From positions 1,984,001 to 2,048,000 of the forward strand of contig NC_079889.1 of NCBI RefSeq assembly GCF_029227915.1: a stretch of 64,000 nucleotides of DNA, read 5' to 3'. The notes beneath the pieces were generated by a model. That model was given only the letters and a program-made list of their open reading frames with translations. It was not told the origin of the DNA and ran no database searches. The DNA comes from Hydractinia symbiolongicarpus. Lineage: Eukaryota; Cnidaria; Hydrozoa; Anthoathecata; Hydractiniidae. Of this stretch, positions 13,201 through 23,535 are shown one piece after another. Numbering within the stretch: position 1 is the stretch's first letter; every line of letters starts with the position of its first letter. Position numbers and translations under genes: made by a program.

Positions 13201-13331
13201 GTCTGTGCTGGTGCCATCTATCTTGTATTGGCAGAACAAAAATGCCAGCAGCTAGGAGCTGGTTCTGCAAACCTTGCTCCGTACGACAAACCGCAGCCAT
13301 AAAATCAGATAAACATGAAAAAGATTGTTAA
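10296..13331 (+). pseudogene. Decayed MULE-associated protein: ZSWIM3-like N-terminus and C-terminal PHD finger
   Basis: Start ATG at 10296 opens a 45-codon exon with GQSFSSFEQLNEAICSHEK, which I recognise as the N-terminal fold shared by ZSWIM1/3 and animal MULE proteins, then a stop at 10431-10433. A downstream piece at 10670-10857 is broken by a one-base indel in the A-run near 10705. Spliced pieces follow around 10926, 11086-11160, 11240 and 11480-11768 (ends in LIPELLLEI-type sequence). Further pieces lie at 12401-12480, 12552-12650, 12727-12870 (KKGRPKGFYTAIGLPNR) and 12934-13331. The last exon joins in phase to the previous one. It carries a PHD finger with Cys pairs in WFCEVCNSDL, CDGC and FCKPC plus a His in WCHLSC. 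The DDE transposase and SWIM parts are absent. In-frame stops argue for a non-functional gene, although the terminal PHD exon is intact. Confidence 0.7.
11981..12191. other. Foldback hairpin with tRNA-like Pol III boxes, copy A
   Basis: Two 50-nt arms (11981-12030 and 12142-12191) are perfect reverse complements, and pairing continues inward with few mismatches for about 15 nt more. Between them are a 21-bp tandem duplication (GGGACTCGATCTAACATATT) and a tRNA-like stretch. That stretch has a box A match TAGTGTAGTGG at 12083-12093 and a box B match GATCGAGTCCC at 12127-12137, 33 nt apart. The box A region resembles tRNA-Val. It interrupts the exon-intron series of the decayed MULE gene. Confidence 0.8.
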
Positions 13332-13404
13332 GAATGCTCTTTTGTAAATATATACATGCTGTGAATTTCTCTAAATTTCTTTTAATTCTCCCAGATTCAT
13401 TTTA

Positions 13405-13565
13405 AATATAAATAAAGTACGCGAGTTTCCCGTACGAATGTAAAGAAAATAATAAAGTACACGAATGTCACGTACGAAGAGAAAAAAAAATATTATAATA
13501 CGTGAGAGTCACGTACGAATAGAAAAAAAATATCAAAATACGGTCACGTATGAATAGCCACTGCG
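13405..13565 (-). repeat. Right terminal inverted repeat of the MULE-like element
   Basis: Inverted counterpart of 9954-10140, with alternating TACGTGAGAGTCACGTACG cores and A-rich spacers ending GAATAGCCACTGCG. A second copy occurs at 18409-18569 in the duplicated block. Confidence 0.85.
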
Positions 13566-13734
13566 ATTTAGAAAACGAAAGTGGCGTGTTACTGTGTTGT
13601 TTTTAAAGCTGCTTTTTTATTATTTCTATATATAAATCCAGGTTCATTGATAGAAACTTATAATTGTCATGTGTGTGTTCAATATTCTATGTAGGAAATT
13701 CCGAAATTTGATTTTAAAATGGGATTCAAATCCT

Positions 13735-13905
13735 CCCTAGCTAGCTATGCCGAGGTGTGTGTGTGGTGCCATCTCCCCAATTTCCCTCACATGGCTTGGG
13801 TTAGGCCAGGGCTATAGTAAAATTACCTCTCCGTATTGAATCACTGTCAAGGGGAATATACACCGTTTATAACCAGTTATAACCACTAAGCTATGGCACC
13901 AATTA
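13735..13905. repeat. Interspersed repeat family member (GCCATCTCCCCAATTT-type), copy A
   Basis: The segment GTGCCATCTCCCCAATTTCC ... CACATGGCTTGGGTT ... GGCTATAGTA resembles 43238-43345 (TGCCATCTTCCCAATTTCC, CACATAGCTTGGGTT, GGCTATGGTA). It is a dispersed repeat of unknown class. The duplicate is at 18739-18909. Confidence 0.6.
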
Positions 13906-14063
13906 TTAGCATTCTGTGAGAGCATGCTTCCATTATACTATTTTTTTATATTTATTTTTCTTGTACTTTTCTATCATGTTTGAACAGAGCTCATTTAATG
14001 TCTTGTGTAGCAATATAATTCTTACCTTATATATATATATAGTATATAAAATGCTAGCCTACA

Positions 14064-14510
14064 AGTTAAAGGTTACCTCCCGTGAAAAATCAAGTTGAGC
14101 TCATATGAAAGAGCTTGAAAGGTTGTCTGGGATTTTGAATATTTTTTTAAAAATTATTGATTAGTTCTTTAGAATTTGGACTAAGAAGATTCCTTAATTA
14201 TGCATGATGTCATGAGTATGCTCTGCAAAGGTGTTAATTTAACATTTTTGAAAAGCCATATAGAGTTAAAAATGTTTTCAGGCCCTTCACTTTAATGGGT
14301 TTTGATCATTTGACATAATTTTTTTTTATTTAGTTAAAGTAATTATGCTCAATGCATTACTCATGACGTCACAATTTCGCATAATTAGTGCTATTTTTGA
14401 GACAAATATCTCGAGAACAGATAACGATTTTTCAAAAAAATTTCTAGACAACTTTCAAAGATCTTTCATATGAGCTCAATTTGATTTATAGCAGGAGGTA
14501 ACCTTTAACT
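14064..14510. mobile_element. 447-bp MITE with long terminal inverted repeats, copy A
   Basis: AGTTAAAGGTTACCTCC at 14064 is inverted at 14494-14510. The arms continue with CTCATATGAAAGA and GACAACTTTC-type blocks, giving about 75 bp of imperfect inverted repeat, with further inverted similarity around ATGATGTCATGAG / CTCATGACGTCAC. No coding capacity. The superfamily is not clear, since a target duplication could not be fixed. Confidence 0.7.
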
Positions 14511-15663
14511 AAGCTTTTTTGGAGGATATCAAATTCAGTTTCTCCGAAAGGTGCAGATTAGCCGAAAGGTCCATATATGTGAGGGTGGCCACGGGTGTTT
14601 TTCAGGGGTTTTTTCAAGCTTTTCGTCTGTAACTGCCAGAAAAGCCTGGGTCCATCCAAAACCACCTGAATTGCACACGAAATGCAACGCGTGCGAGATT
14701 ATTGTTCTCATTTAAATTTTATCGAGAAGAAGGATGGTGTTATTTTGTCGCTGTTCTCTCAGTTTAATATTTGTCGGAGGATTTTATCACAACTATTTAT
14801 GGAATAAATGATATAAAAAACAGTTTTTCCCAGAACCCATCCACTGCCACTGCTCAACACTAAAAGAATAAATTATACATGGCAATAAATGCTTAAAAAA
14901 TATTGTTTCCAGTTGATTCAAGTGTCTAAGTTTTTTTATAACGCCAGAAGTCGTCCGACAGCCCCTGTGGTTTTTGCAGCATTTCTGGCAAGTCGACCCC
15001 CTTGTCTCCAAACAGACAAATGTCCAGCAAATCCCTAAAATTTAATCAACCAATCAGCACAAAGTGAGTGTGGTCACGTCTTACCCTCTTTAATAATTCA
15101 ATTAATTATATTTATTTGGGTAAGTGAGGCCATATGCGCTGAAAATAAAGGATTTAGAAAATAAAGTATTCTTACAGCAGATAATCGTTAAAGACCAGCC
15201 TAATTTTTCCCTACCTGTTCAGATTTCCTGGTGATAAGAAAAATGCTGGGTCTCCTGGCTAGTAAAGTGCTAGAATTGCTCAATTAACATATTTAGCATA
15301 TAAAAGAATCGAAATTTAACCAGAAAAACAGAAAAATTGTCCACTCTAATTTTCTTTGGGGGTTAATACTAAGGCTTCTTCCCAGATGATTATTCCCAAA
15401 TACTCATGCCAACCTGCCCCCTCTGGCTTAATTATTACCCTCCAGCACCCTTGGACTGTCATTTGTTGCCAATGATACTTCTACTTAAAGCACCATCTTT
15501 CAATATGTCCCACTACGTCGGATTTGGGGAATTACTAAACTCAGAATTTGAGAATAATATATATAATATATCCCTGATAAAATTCAATTACTCTACTAGG
15601 CATACATAAATATATATTTCAGGGTCATGTTTTCTTACTTATCTTGAGAAATAAAAATGAGGT
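14511..15663. other. Non-coding stretch of duplication unit A
   Basis: AT-rich sequence with no supported exon. Short open frames at 14793-15011 (-) and 15406-15609 (+) have no recognisable domain and recur unchanged at 19793-20609 because the block is duplicated. Confidence 0.5.
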
Positions 15664-15673
15664 CAAGAAGTGT

Positions 15674-18335
15674 CGATGAACAATATCGGGCGTTAAGTGA
15701 CATTGGCAAAAAATAGCTGCAGCTGGTTCTGTTCTAGGCTCTAGCAACTTTCATTCAATCTTAACCGAATTAAAGGCCTTCAATAAATATATTCGGGACG
15801 GAAAACGTGTGAAAGTTATCCTTGATGAAGTTGAATTTAGTAAATCATCCAACACAGGTATATAGTCTGGAGAAAATGACCACTTTTGGTGTGCGTTTGC
15901 ATGAATTAATTTATTTATTTATTATTTAGCTAACTTGATATCAACAACATCTTCGTCAACAGTTGTACGTAACTGCGGTATTGTAACTTCTTCTTCACTG
16001 GTTTCTAAAAAACGTAAGAAGCGTAGAGATCATCTACCTACCTTTGATTTTATGATAGTTTAGATATAAGTTTTTTATTGCTTTCTTAGCTCTCGTTAAA
16101 AGCAACCATTGTATATCTGGCTCGTCAAATATATCAATTGATTCATTGGATTTTCCTTCATCACGTAAGTGCAACATTTCAAACTTGACATTTGTGAGGA
16201 TGGTTCTTGTATTTTTCTTTTAATTTTATGCCATATTTTTTAGATGATCTGATTGAGGATGGATGTGAGGAGAGTGATAAAGTCGAAAAAATTGAAGATG
16301 TGAAGGAAAAACGGTTAAAAAACATGGACAAGATATTTACAGCTTTATGCAAGACAGAGTTGACACGCTTGTATGTCGCTAGTAAAAACGCTTAATTGAA
16401 ACTAAAAATGGAAAATTGGATAGTTAGCGGCATAAAATATACTTCAGAACCTCTGACTTAAACGTTAGACCGAATCAACTTGGGTATTTATTTGCAAGTG
16501 GTGCATTCACAGAACATCAAATTGACATACTGATGGATATGATGAAATTAACCAAAAATCTTCTTGATGTACCAATTGATTATTTAACAAAAGTATTGAT
16601 TCCCGAGCTGCTATTAGAAATCACCATACAGGTGTTTAAGATTAATCGTGTCGATGCCGAAAATTACATACAAGAAGGAGGATATGTTGATCCTGCAGTG
16701 GTGTTTGGAAAAAGAAAATGTACGTTGATGGTTAGATACTGTTCAAATAATATGAAACGATTAAAATTGTAAAGTTCAAATTATTGCTATTATAGGGAGT
16801 CAACATGAAAAAGCAGGAAAAAAAAAGAAAACCCTCTCACCTACCGGATTGTAAGTCAGATTAAATGTATTGGACAAAATAGTTGATATGATAATGATTT
16901 CTTAATTTTTATTCATTATCTTTTAATTTATATATTGTAGTGAAATCGAAGTTGCCTAAACTTGGACAAACACAGGTTAAAGGTCATACTGAAAGAGAAC
17001 TACTTTGTTCATCACTAACACACTGCCTGGCAGTGAGCGGGACTCGATCTAACATATTGGGACTCGATCTAACATATTGCCGCACGTAGTGTAGTGGGTT
17101 CGCCTGCGGCTCCCAGTTATGGGGACCGCGGATCGAGTCCCGCTTACTGCCAGGCAGTGTGTTAGTGATGAACAAAGTAGTTCTCTTTCAGTATGACTTA
17201 CACGCATTATACTCGCCCGTCATGATCAGAGGTCTGATCGGGGTGAAGCATTCTCTGTTGAGAATGAAATACGGATGTGCTATGATAAATATTCACGTAT
17301 GTACAGGTTAAAGGTATTCTTTATAAAGCCGCTATGCTTTTGCACCATAGCGGAGTAACAATGTAACATTAAATACATTTACATATTCATCTGTTCCATA
17401 GGATCAACGGTAGCAAATACGTTGCCATCGCACACAATTACGACAACAACAGCTTCTCTGGAAATTAAGAAACAAATTCCAAATGGTAATAGAAGGTACT
17501 GATCCATTTAAACAATTATTGTTACCCCTCAATTACATTACTTGTTTTTTATTCAGCTCCAACTATTTCAAACACCTTTTGTGAGGTGAAAGGTGTAAAA
17601 AGCCTTGTTGAATCGAAGCCATTTGAGGATAATAACGATTCGAATTTTAATTGTAAGTACTATAGTCTATAATTCTCTGCAATTTTCTAATTTTAGCGCA
17701 TTGTTATATAAAAAATAATTCTTAATTTAGGGTTCTCCCTCATCAAATTGCCACCAAAAATGTGCAAAAAAGGTAGACCGAAAGGGTTTTATACGGCTAT
17801 TGGCCTGCCCAACAGAAAAACAAAAGCAAAGATGGTACCATTCGTTAATTTACCGACCAATGATAAAATTAAATGTTAGTTTTACTAAGCTTTTTTGTAT
17901 ATTCTTTATTTATAATTTTATTTTTCTCTATTTTTAGTGATGTTAGAATGGGTACTAAAAGAAAAGACTACGGCAGACATTTCAGTCATAGTATCTGGAA
18001 AGAAAACAATTACACAGGAAATGATGCAGATAGAATTTTATCCAAAACTGTCTGATCAAGACAAAATCGATTTATCGATGATCCAACACTTGTGTGGTAA
18101 AGCTGCGTGGAAGCATGTTATAAAAAACACAAAAAATAAGAAATGGTTTTGCGAAGTTTGCAACAGCGATCTTTCCGAGGAAACGTCTGTGGGATGTGAT
18201 GGTTGTCTGTGCTGGTGCCATCTATCTTGTATTGGCAGAACAAAAATGCCAGCAGCTAGGAGCTGGTTCTGCAAACCTTGCTCCGTACGACAAACCGCAG
18301 CCATAAAATCAGATAAACATGAAAAAGATTGTTAA
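15674..18335 (+). pseudogene. Decayed MULE-associated PHD protein, copy B
   Basis: Carries the same exon remnants as copy A from the post-SWIM segment onward, including the A-run frameshift and the intact PHD exon at 17938-18335. The identical lesions show that decay preceded duplication. The N-terminal exon is missing. Confidence 0.7.
16985..17195. other. Foldback hairpin with tRNA-like Pol III boxes, copy B
   Basis: Copy of 11981-12191 in the duplicated block at offset 5004; arms, loop duplication and both promoter-like boxes are retained. Confidence 0.8.
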
Positions 18336-19063
18336 GAATGCTCTTTTGTAAATATATACATGCTGTGAATTTCTCTAAATTTCTTTTAATTCTCCCAGAT
18401 TCATTTTAAATATAAATAAAGTACGCGAGTTTCCCGTACGAATGTAAAGAAAATAATAAAGTACACGAATGTCACGTACGAAGAGAAAAAAAAATATTAT
18501 AATACGTGAGAGTCACGTACGAATAGAAAAAAAATATCAAAATACGGTCACGTATGAATAGCCACTGCGATTTAGAAAACGAAAGTGGCGTGTTACTGTG
18601 TTGTTTTTAAAGCTGCTTTTTTATTATTTCTATATATAAATCCAGGTTCATTGATAGAAACTTATAATTGTCATGTGTGTGTTCAATATTCTATGTAGGA
18701 AATTCCGAAATTTGATTTTAAAATGGGATTCAAATCCTCCCTAGCTAGCTATGCCGAGGTGTGTGTGTGGTGCCATCTCCCCAATTTCCCTCACATGGCT
18801 TGGGTTAGGCCAGGGCTATAGTAAAATTACCTCTCCGTATTGAATCACTGTCAAGGGGAATATACACCGTTTATAACCAGTTATAACCACTAAGCTATGG
18901 CACCAATTATTAGCATTCTGTGAGAGCATGCTTCCATTATACTATTTTTTTATATTTATTTTTCTTGTACTTTTCTATCATGTTTGAACAGAGCTCATTT
19001 AATGTCTTGTGTAGCAATATAATTCTTACCTTATATATATAGTATATAAAATGCTAGCCTACA

Positions 19064-19510
19064 AGTTAAAGGTTACCTCCCGTGAAAAATCAAGTTGAGC
19101 TCATATGAAAGAGCTTGAAAGGTTGTCTGGGATTTTGAATATTTTTTTAAAAATTATTGATTAGTTCTTTAGAATTTGGACTAAGAAGATTCCTTAATTA
19201 TGCATGATGTCATGAGTATGCTCTGCAAAGGTGTTAATTTAACATTTTTGAAAAGCCATATAGAGTTAAAAATGTTTTCAGGCCCTTCACTTTAATGGGT
19301 TTTGATCATTTGACATAATTTTTTTTTATTTAGTTAAAGTAATTATGCTCAATGCATTACTCATGACGTCACAATTTCGCATAATTAGTGCTATTTTTGA
19401 GACAAATATCTCGAGAACAGATAACGATTTTTCAAAAAAATTTCTAGACAACTTTCAAAGATCTTTCATATGAGCTCAATTTGATTTATAGCAGGAGGTA
19501 ACCTTTAACT
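19064..19510. mobile_element. 447-bp MITE, copy B
   Basis: Second copy of 14064-14510 within duplication unit B, at offset 5000. Confidence 0.7.
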
Positions 19511-20721
19511 AAGCTTTTTTGGAGGATATCAAATTCAGTTTCTCCGAAAGGTGCAGATTAGCCGAAAGGTCCATATATGTGAGGGTGGCCACGGGTGTTT
19601 TTCAGGGGTTTTTTCAAGCTTTTCGTCTGTAACTGCCAGAAAAGCCTGGGTCCATCCAAAACCACCTGAATTGCACACGAAATGCAACGCGTGCGAGATT
19701 ATTGTTCTCATTTAAATTTTATCGAGAAGAAGGATGGTGTTATTTTGTCGCTGTTCTCTCAGTTTAATATTTGTCGGAGGATTTTATCACAACTATTTAT
19801 GGAATAAATGATATAAAAAACAGTTTTTCCCAGAACCCATCCACTGCCACTGCTCAACACTAAAAGAATAAATTATACATGGCAATAAATGCTTAAAAAA
19901 TATTGTTTCCAGTTGATTCAAGTGTCTAAGTTTTTTTATAACGCCAGAAGTCGTCCGACAGCCCCTGTGGTTTTTGCAGCATTTCTGGCAAGTCGACCCC
20001 CTTGTCTCCAAACAGACAAATGTCCAGCAAATCCCTAAAATTTAATCAACCAATCAGCACAAAGTGAGTGTGGTCACGTCTTACCCTCTTTAATAATTCA
20101 ATTAATTATATTTATTTGGGTAAGTGAGGCCATATGCGCTGAAAATAAAGGATTTAGAAAATAAAGTATTCTTACAGCAGATAATCGTTAAAGACCAGCC
20201 TAATTTTTCCCTACCTGTTCAGATTTCCTGGTGATAAGAAAAATGCTGGGTCTCCTGGCTAGTAAAGTGCTAGAATTGCTCAATTAACATATTTAGCATA
20301 TAAAAGAATCGAAATTTAACCAGAAAAACAGAAAAATTGTCCACTCTAATTTTCTTTGGGGGTTAATACTAAGGCTTCTTCCCAGATGATTATTCCCAAA
20401 TACTCATGCCAACCTGCCCCCTCTGGCTTAATTATTACCCTCCAGCACCCTTGGACTGTCATTTGTTGCCAATGATACTTCTACTTAAAGCACCATCTTT
20501 CAATATGTCCCACTACGTCGGATTTGGGGAATTACTAAACTCAGAATTTGAGAATAATATATATAATATATCCCTGATAAAATTCAATTACTCTACTAGG
20601 CATACATAAATATATATTTCAGGGTCATGTTTTCTTACTTATCTTGAGAAATAAAAATGAGGTATAGACATCACCTTAAATAAAAAGAGATAAAGGTGAA
20701 TTAAACCAGGGAATAACCCTG

Positions 20722-20862
20722 CATAGCTCAAAATGAGCATTAAATACTCAAGGACTCCCCATCTAAGCCCTGGAAATAATAGAAAGGGTGGATCCATCAA
20801 TATTTGTAAGCCTAACCATATATATAAAATATGCACATGTACCTATCTATCTGTCTATCCCC
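20722..20862. repeat. GATA-associated interspersed repeat, short copy
   Basis: CATAGCTCAAAATGAGCATT plus TACTCAAGGACTCCCC, followed about 90 bp later by a CTAT run, is the reverse complement of the flank of the large GATA array (43166-43205). The two loci therefore share one repeat family that carries a GATA microsatellite. Confidence 0.7.
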
Positions 20863-21152
20863 CTCCCTTACTTTCCCCTATATATAGTTCCTTGTCTCCC
20901 CACATAAAATCCAATTTTACACAGAAATAATTTTTTAAAAAAAAGTTATTTTAAGTTTTTGTTGGGAAACATCTGACCTCACTTCCAACCAGAACAAAAA
21001 AAAAAGAAGAGAACGTCAATAATATTTTAGCTATGAAAGTGCTCTGATCTTGTTCTAATTTTTAGCCTTTCAAAGCCTATATATATTTATTCTTATATAA
21101 TTGTTTTTATAAAGAAAGCTATGATGGCAATTTTTTTACACGCTTTTTTTAG

Positions 21153-21197
21153 AGATTTGAAACTTTAGAAGAAGATATTAAGATTTTGTCAATACGA
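21153..21197 (+). other. Candidate 5' exon of the NUDT1 transcript
   Basis: A 45-bp segment is bounded by TTTTTTTAG and CGA/GTAAGTAC, good acceptor and donor matches, about 245 bp before the NUDT1 ATG. The coding exon itself follows an acceptor TTTCTAG at 21409-21415. Joining the two would place this exon in the 5' UTR. No RNA support. Confidence 0.3.
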
Positions 21198-21441
21198 GTA
21201 AGTACTTAAAATGTTCCTTTTAACTTTAAATATGACAAACTAATAGATAAATTTAAAACAAAAGTAAATATTATTGAAGCTTAAAACTATAGAACTTAAG
21301 AATAAAATAAGTCTTCCTTAAATTAAGGTGTTTTTATATATATATAAAAAAAATGTCAAAGAACTAAACAATTAATTTTACTGGCTATCTTTATATCAAT
21401 TTTATCTGTTTCTAGGAAGGCGTGATTATCTTCAGGGAGAC

Positions 21442-21924
21442 ATGTCAACTCCACCAAGAAAGCAGCTTACTCTGGTTCTAATCTTAAACGAACATGAAAA
21501 GAAAATTTTACTTGGTATGAAGAAGCGGGGATTTGGGTGTGGCCGTTGGAATGGTTTTGGAGGAAAAAAACAGGGTAATGAAACTATTGAAAAATGTGCT
21601 GAACGTGAAACATTTGAGGAATGTGGCCTAACAATGGTAAAATATACCAAGGTTGGTCATATGATTTTTGAATTTGTGGGGGACCCAGTTCTGCTAGACG
21701 TTTACGTTTTTCGATGTACTGACTATACCGGAGATATCACGGAATCTGAAGAAATGCGTCCACAATGGTTTACCTACAGTGACGTTCCGTTTGAACATAT
21801 GTGGCCAGACGATCATCAATGGTTCCCTTATATGTTAAAAAATCAAAAATTCAAAGCGTATTATTTATTTCAAGGTCACGATAAAATTTTAAAGGAAGAA
21901 CTTTCACTTGTCGATGCTTTTTAG
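21442..21924 (+). CDS. NUDT1: NUDT1 / MTH1-type oxidised purine nucleoside triphosphatase
   Basis: A complete 160-residue protein in one coding exon, close in length to human MTH1 (156). Members hydrolyse 8-oxo-dGTP and related oxidised nucleotides to monophosphates and so keep them out of DNA; they act in cytosol and mitochondria. The Nudix box is complete: G41-x5-E47-x7-R55-E56-x-x-E59-E60-x-G62-L63, with the metal-binding Glu residues present. Family landmarks around it are GMKKRGFGCGRWNGFGGK, FEFVGDP, EEMRPQWF and MWPDD, the last supplying the acidic pair that reads the base. Thr57 replaces the usual aliphatic residue of the box. The start fits the human N-terminus. An acceptor 26 bp upstream implies at least one 5' UTR intron. 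The minus-strand open frame over it is a shadow. Confidence 0.96.
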   Translation: MSTPPRKQLTLVLILNEHEKKILLGMKKRGFGCGRWNGFGGKKQGNETIEKCAERETFEECGLTMVKYTKVGHMIFEFVGDPVLLDVYVFRCTDYTGDITESEEMRPQWFTYSDVPFEHMWPDDHQWFPYMLKNQKFKAYYLFQGHDKILKEELSLVDAF

Positions 21925-22355
21925 ATAGAACATTTCAACCAGATAGAAGAGTACAATAATCACAAAATGTGCTTTGATTGAAACACACGCTGATCTGTTT
22001 TGAATTAATGATTTTTAGGAAAAAACAGCTCTTTACTTTTATTTTATCTTTTAAATATATAGTGTATATATATACATATTCAAAGATGTATATATATTTT
22101 TAAAAAAAAGAGATTATTGCGGAAAGAAACTTTGGCGGTAATTTAGACCGATTTTCCACCACTGTTTCCAACGCAAAACACGCCTAAGTTGCTCCACCGC
22201 AAATGTTTATTCCCGTAAAAACTCAAAAGTATTAAAAAAGCACGAAAAATTATTCCCGCGAAAAATTACAAAACATGTTAAACTGTTTATGAATAATCTC
22301 AAATTTCAATTTTTATTGTTTAAATCGCAAACCCCGAAAATTTACTCCGTAAGGT

Positions 22356-22520
22356 ACAGTTAACTCCCATTAACTCGAACCTCCAAGGAATCAGAGAAAA
22401 CAGTTCGAATTAACGAATGTTTGATTAAGCAAAATTCTCGTTAATTCGAACTTAGACTAAAATGAGATATTAGTTCGAGTTAAGGCGATTTTTTCTTCAG
22501 ACTCTATAACTTTTACAAAT
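22356..22520. repeat. pogo/Tigger-like terminal fragment
   Basis: ACAGTTAACTCCCATTAACTCGAACCTCC resembles Tigger-type terminal repeats; further GTTAATTCGAAC and GTTCGAGTTAAG blocks follow. The second terminus could not be delimited. Confidence 0.4.
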
Positions 22521-23535
22521 GTTACAATCTAGTAAGTTTTCACTGAGAGAAATTTCGTATGTCGGTTTGACTTAACCTTGTTGATAGTTATTGTTCAACA
22601 ACTATACTGAGTCTAGTCCCAGTAACTCTAACAAAAAAAATTTGGACGCCGGACACGCTTTCTTAAATTTTTGCAATAGGGTTCCGTTTTCACTCCGCTA
22701 TTAAAGTCTTGTTATAGTCTCTCCTTCTGAGTGCTTTACCAGGTCTGGACGATTTTGTCGAGTGTTAGGGTACCGACTTAACATTTTTTTCTGTTTGAAA
22801 TTTAATCCTACAAGCGACAGCTTTAATCGTGTTCAGTATAAGTTGGTAAACTCGGGCGAGAAGGACCTCTTCCTGACTGCGGAGTGCGTTTTGTTAACTT
22901 TACCTGTATTCACGGCAGTGGTTTATTACCACCGTTTAGCGTAGCAGCTGATATTCTTTGCGAAAGAGGCTAGCTTTTTTTTTGCTTCATTTTGACTTTA
23001 GTTAAGCAAGGAAAGGAAGAAATGTGTTTGTTTATGGTGCAGGTTTATCCCTGAGACCTATCAGCCAAAAACCCGCTCACCCAATTAAAATATTTAAACG
23101 GTACCACATTCCAAGATCTCTTGTAATCAACTTAGATCAAACACCCTCACCAATCTTTCTAGGGAGAAAGTAAACAATGGTACACAAAAAGAATTCAACA
23201 GTTACCACTAACCAGTAGACAAAATTTGTTGCAGCAGCAATGACTCGCCAAGTTAGTTAGAGAGTGAGTAGTTATTCCATAAACAATAGAGGACCACTAT
23301 TGTGGAACAGAGTTTTAGACTATAAATCTAAAATGAATATTAGTTTAGGATAATTTAAAATAGTATCAAAGAATCACATTCTCAAAACTGACAATGATGT
23401 AACCTAAATTTTTTTAAATCGTTTTATCCTAGTTTCATTTAATATTTTTAAGTTTTTAACACATAAGCTGCAAATAGCTTAACCAACAGGGCTTGATGCT
23501 CCAGCCAATGTATTTATAATTTTAGATACCTATTG

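Larger units (their letters stand above)
9954..13565 (+). mobile_element. MULE-like DNA transposon, internally deleted, copy A
   Basis: The element begins CGCAGTGGCTATTCATACG at 9954 and ends with its reverse complement at 13565. It is flanked on both sides by the identical 9-mer ATTTAGAAA (9945-9953 and 13566-13574). A 9-bp target duplication with long inverted repeats fits the Mutator/MULE superfamily (usually 8-11 bp). Subterminal regions carry iterated CGTACGTGA / TCACGTA palindromes separated by T-rich runs. Inside is a decayed multi-exon gene with a ZSWIM3/MULE-like N-terminal domain and a C-terminal PHD finger. The transposase DDE core and SWIM domain expected between them are not visible. 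Insertion is about 850 bp upstream of the ZSWIM8 start codon. Superfamily assignment rests on these features, not on a transposase alignment. Confidence 0.78.
10660..15663 (+). repeat. Tandem segmental duplication, unit A (5004 bp)
   Basis: From CAAGAAGTGTCGATG at 10660 the sequence repeats at 15664 with a constant offset of 5004, falling to 5000 after a TA microsatellite near 14030. Every stretch compared by eye was identical apart from that 4-bp change. The left breakpoint falls inside the MULE-like element. The right breakpoint is in non-coding sequence ending AAAAATGAGGT. No microhomology is visible at the junction. Confidence 0.95.
15664..18569 (+). mobile_element. MULE-like element, 5'-truncated copy B
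   Basis: This is the part of the element from the duplication breakpoint to the right terminal repeat, followed by the same 9-mer ATTTAGAAA at 18570-18578. It lacks the left inverted repeat and the N-terminal exon, so it could not transpose as a unit. The truncation comes from the segmental duplication and not from transposition. Confidence 0.8.
15664..20663 (+). repeat. Tandem segmental duplication, unit B (5000 bp)
   Basis: Second copy of 10660-15663. It ends at AAAAATGAGGT (20653-20663), after which the sequence is unique (ATAGACATC). It contains a 5'-truncated MULE-like element, the PHD exon, the tRNA-like hairpin and the 447-bp MITE found in unit A. Confidence 0.95.

Noticed and set aside
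21432-21650. 72-codon minus frame over NUDT1
   Set aside because: Shadow of the NUDT1 coding exon.
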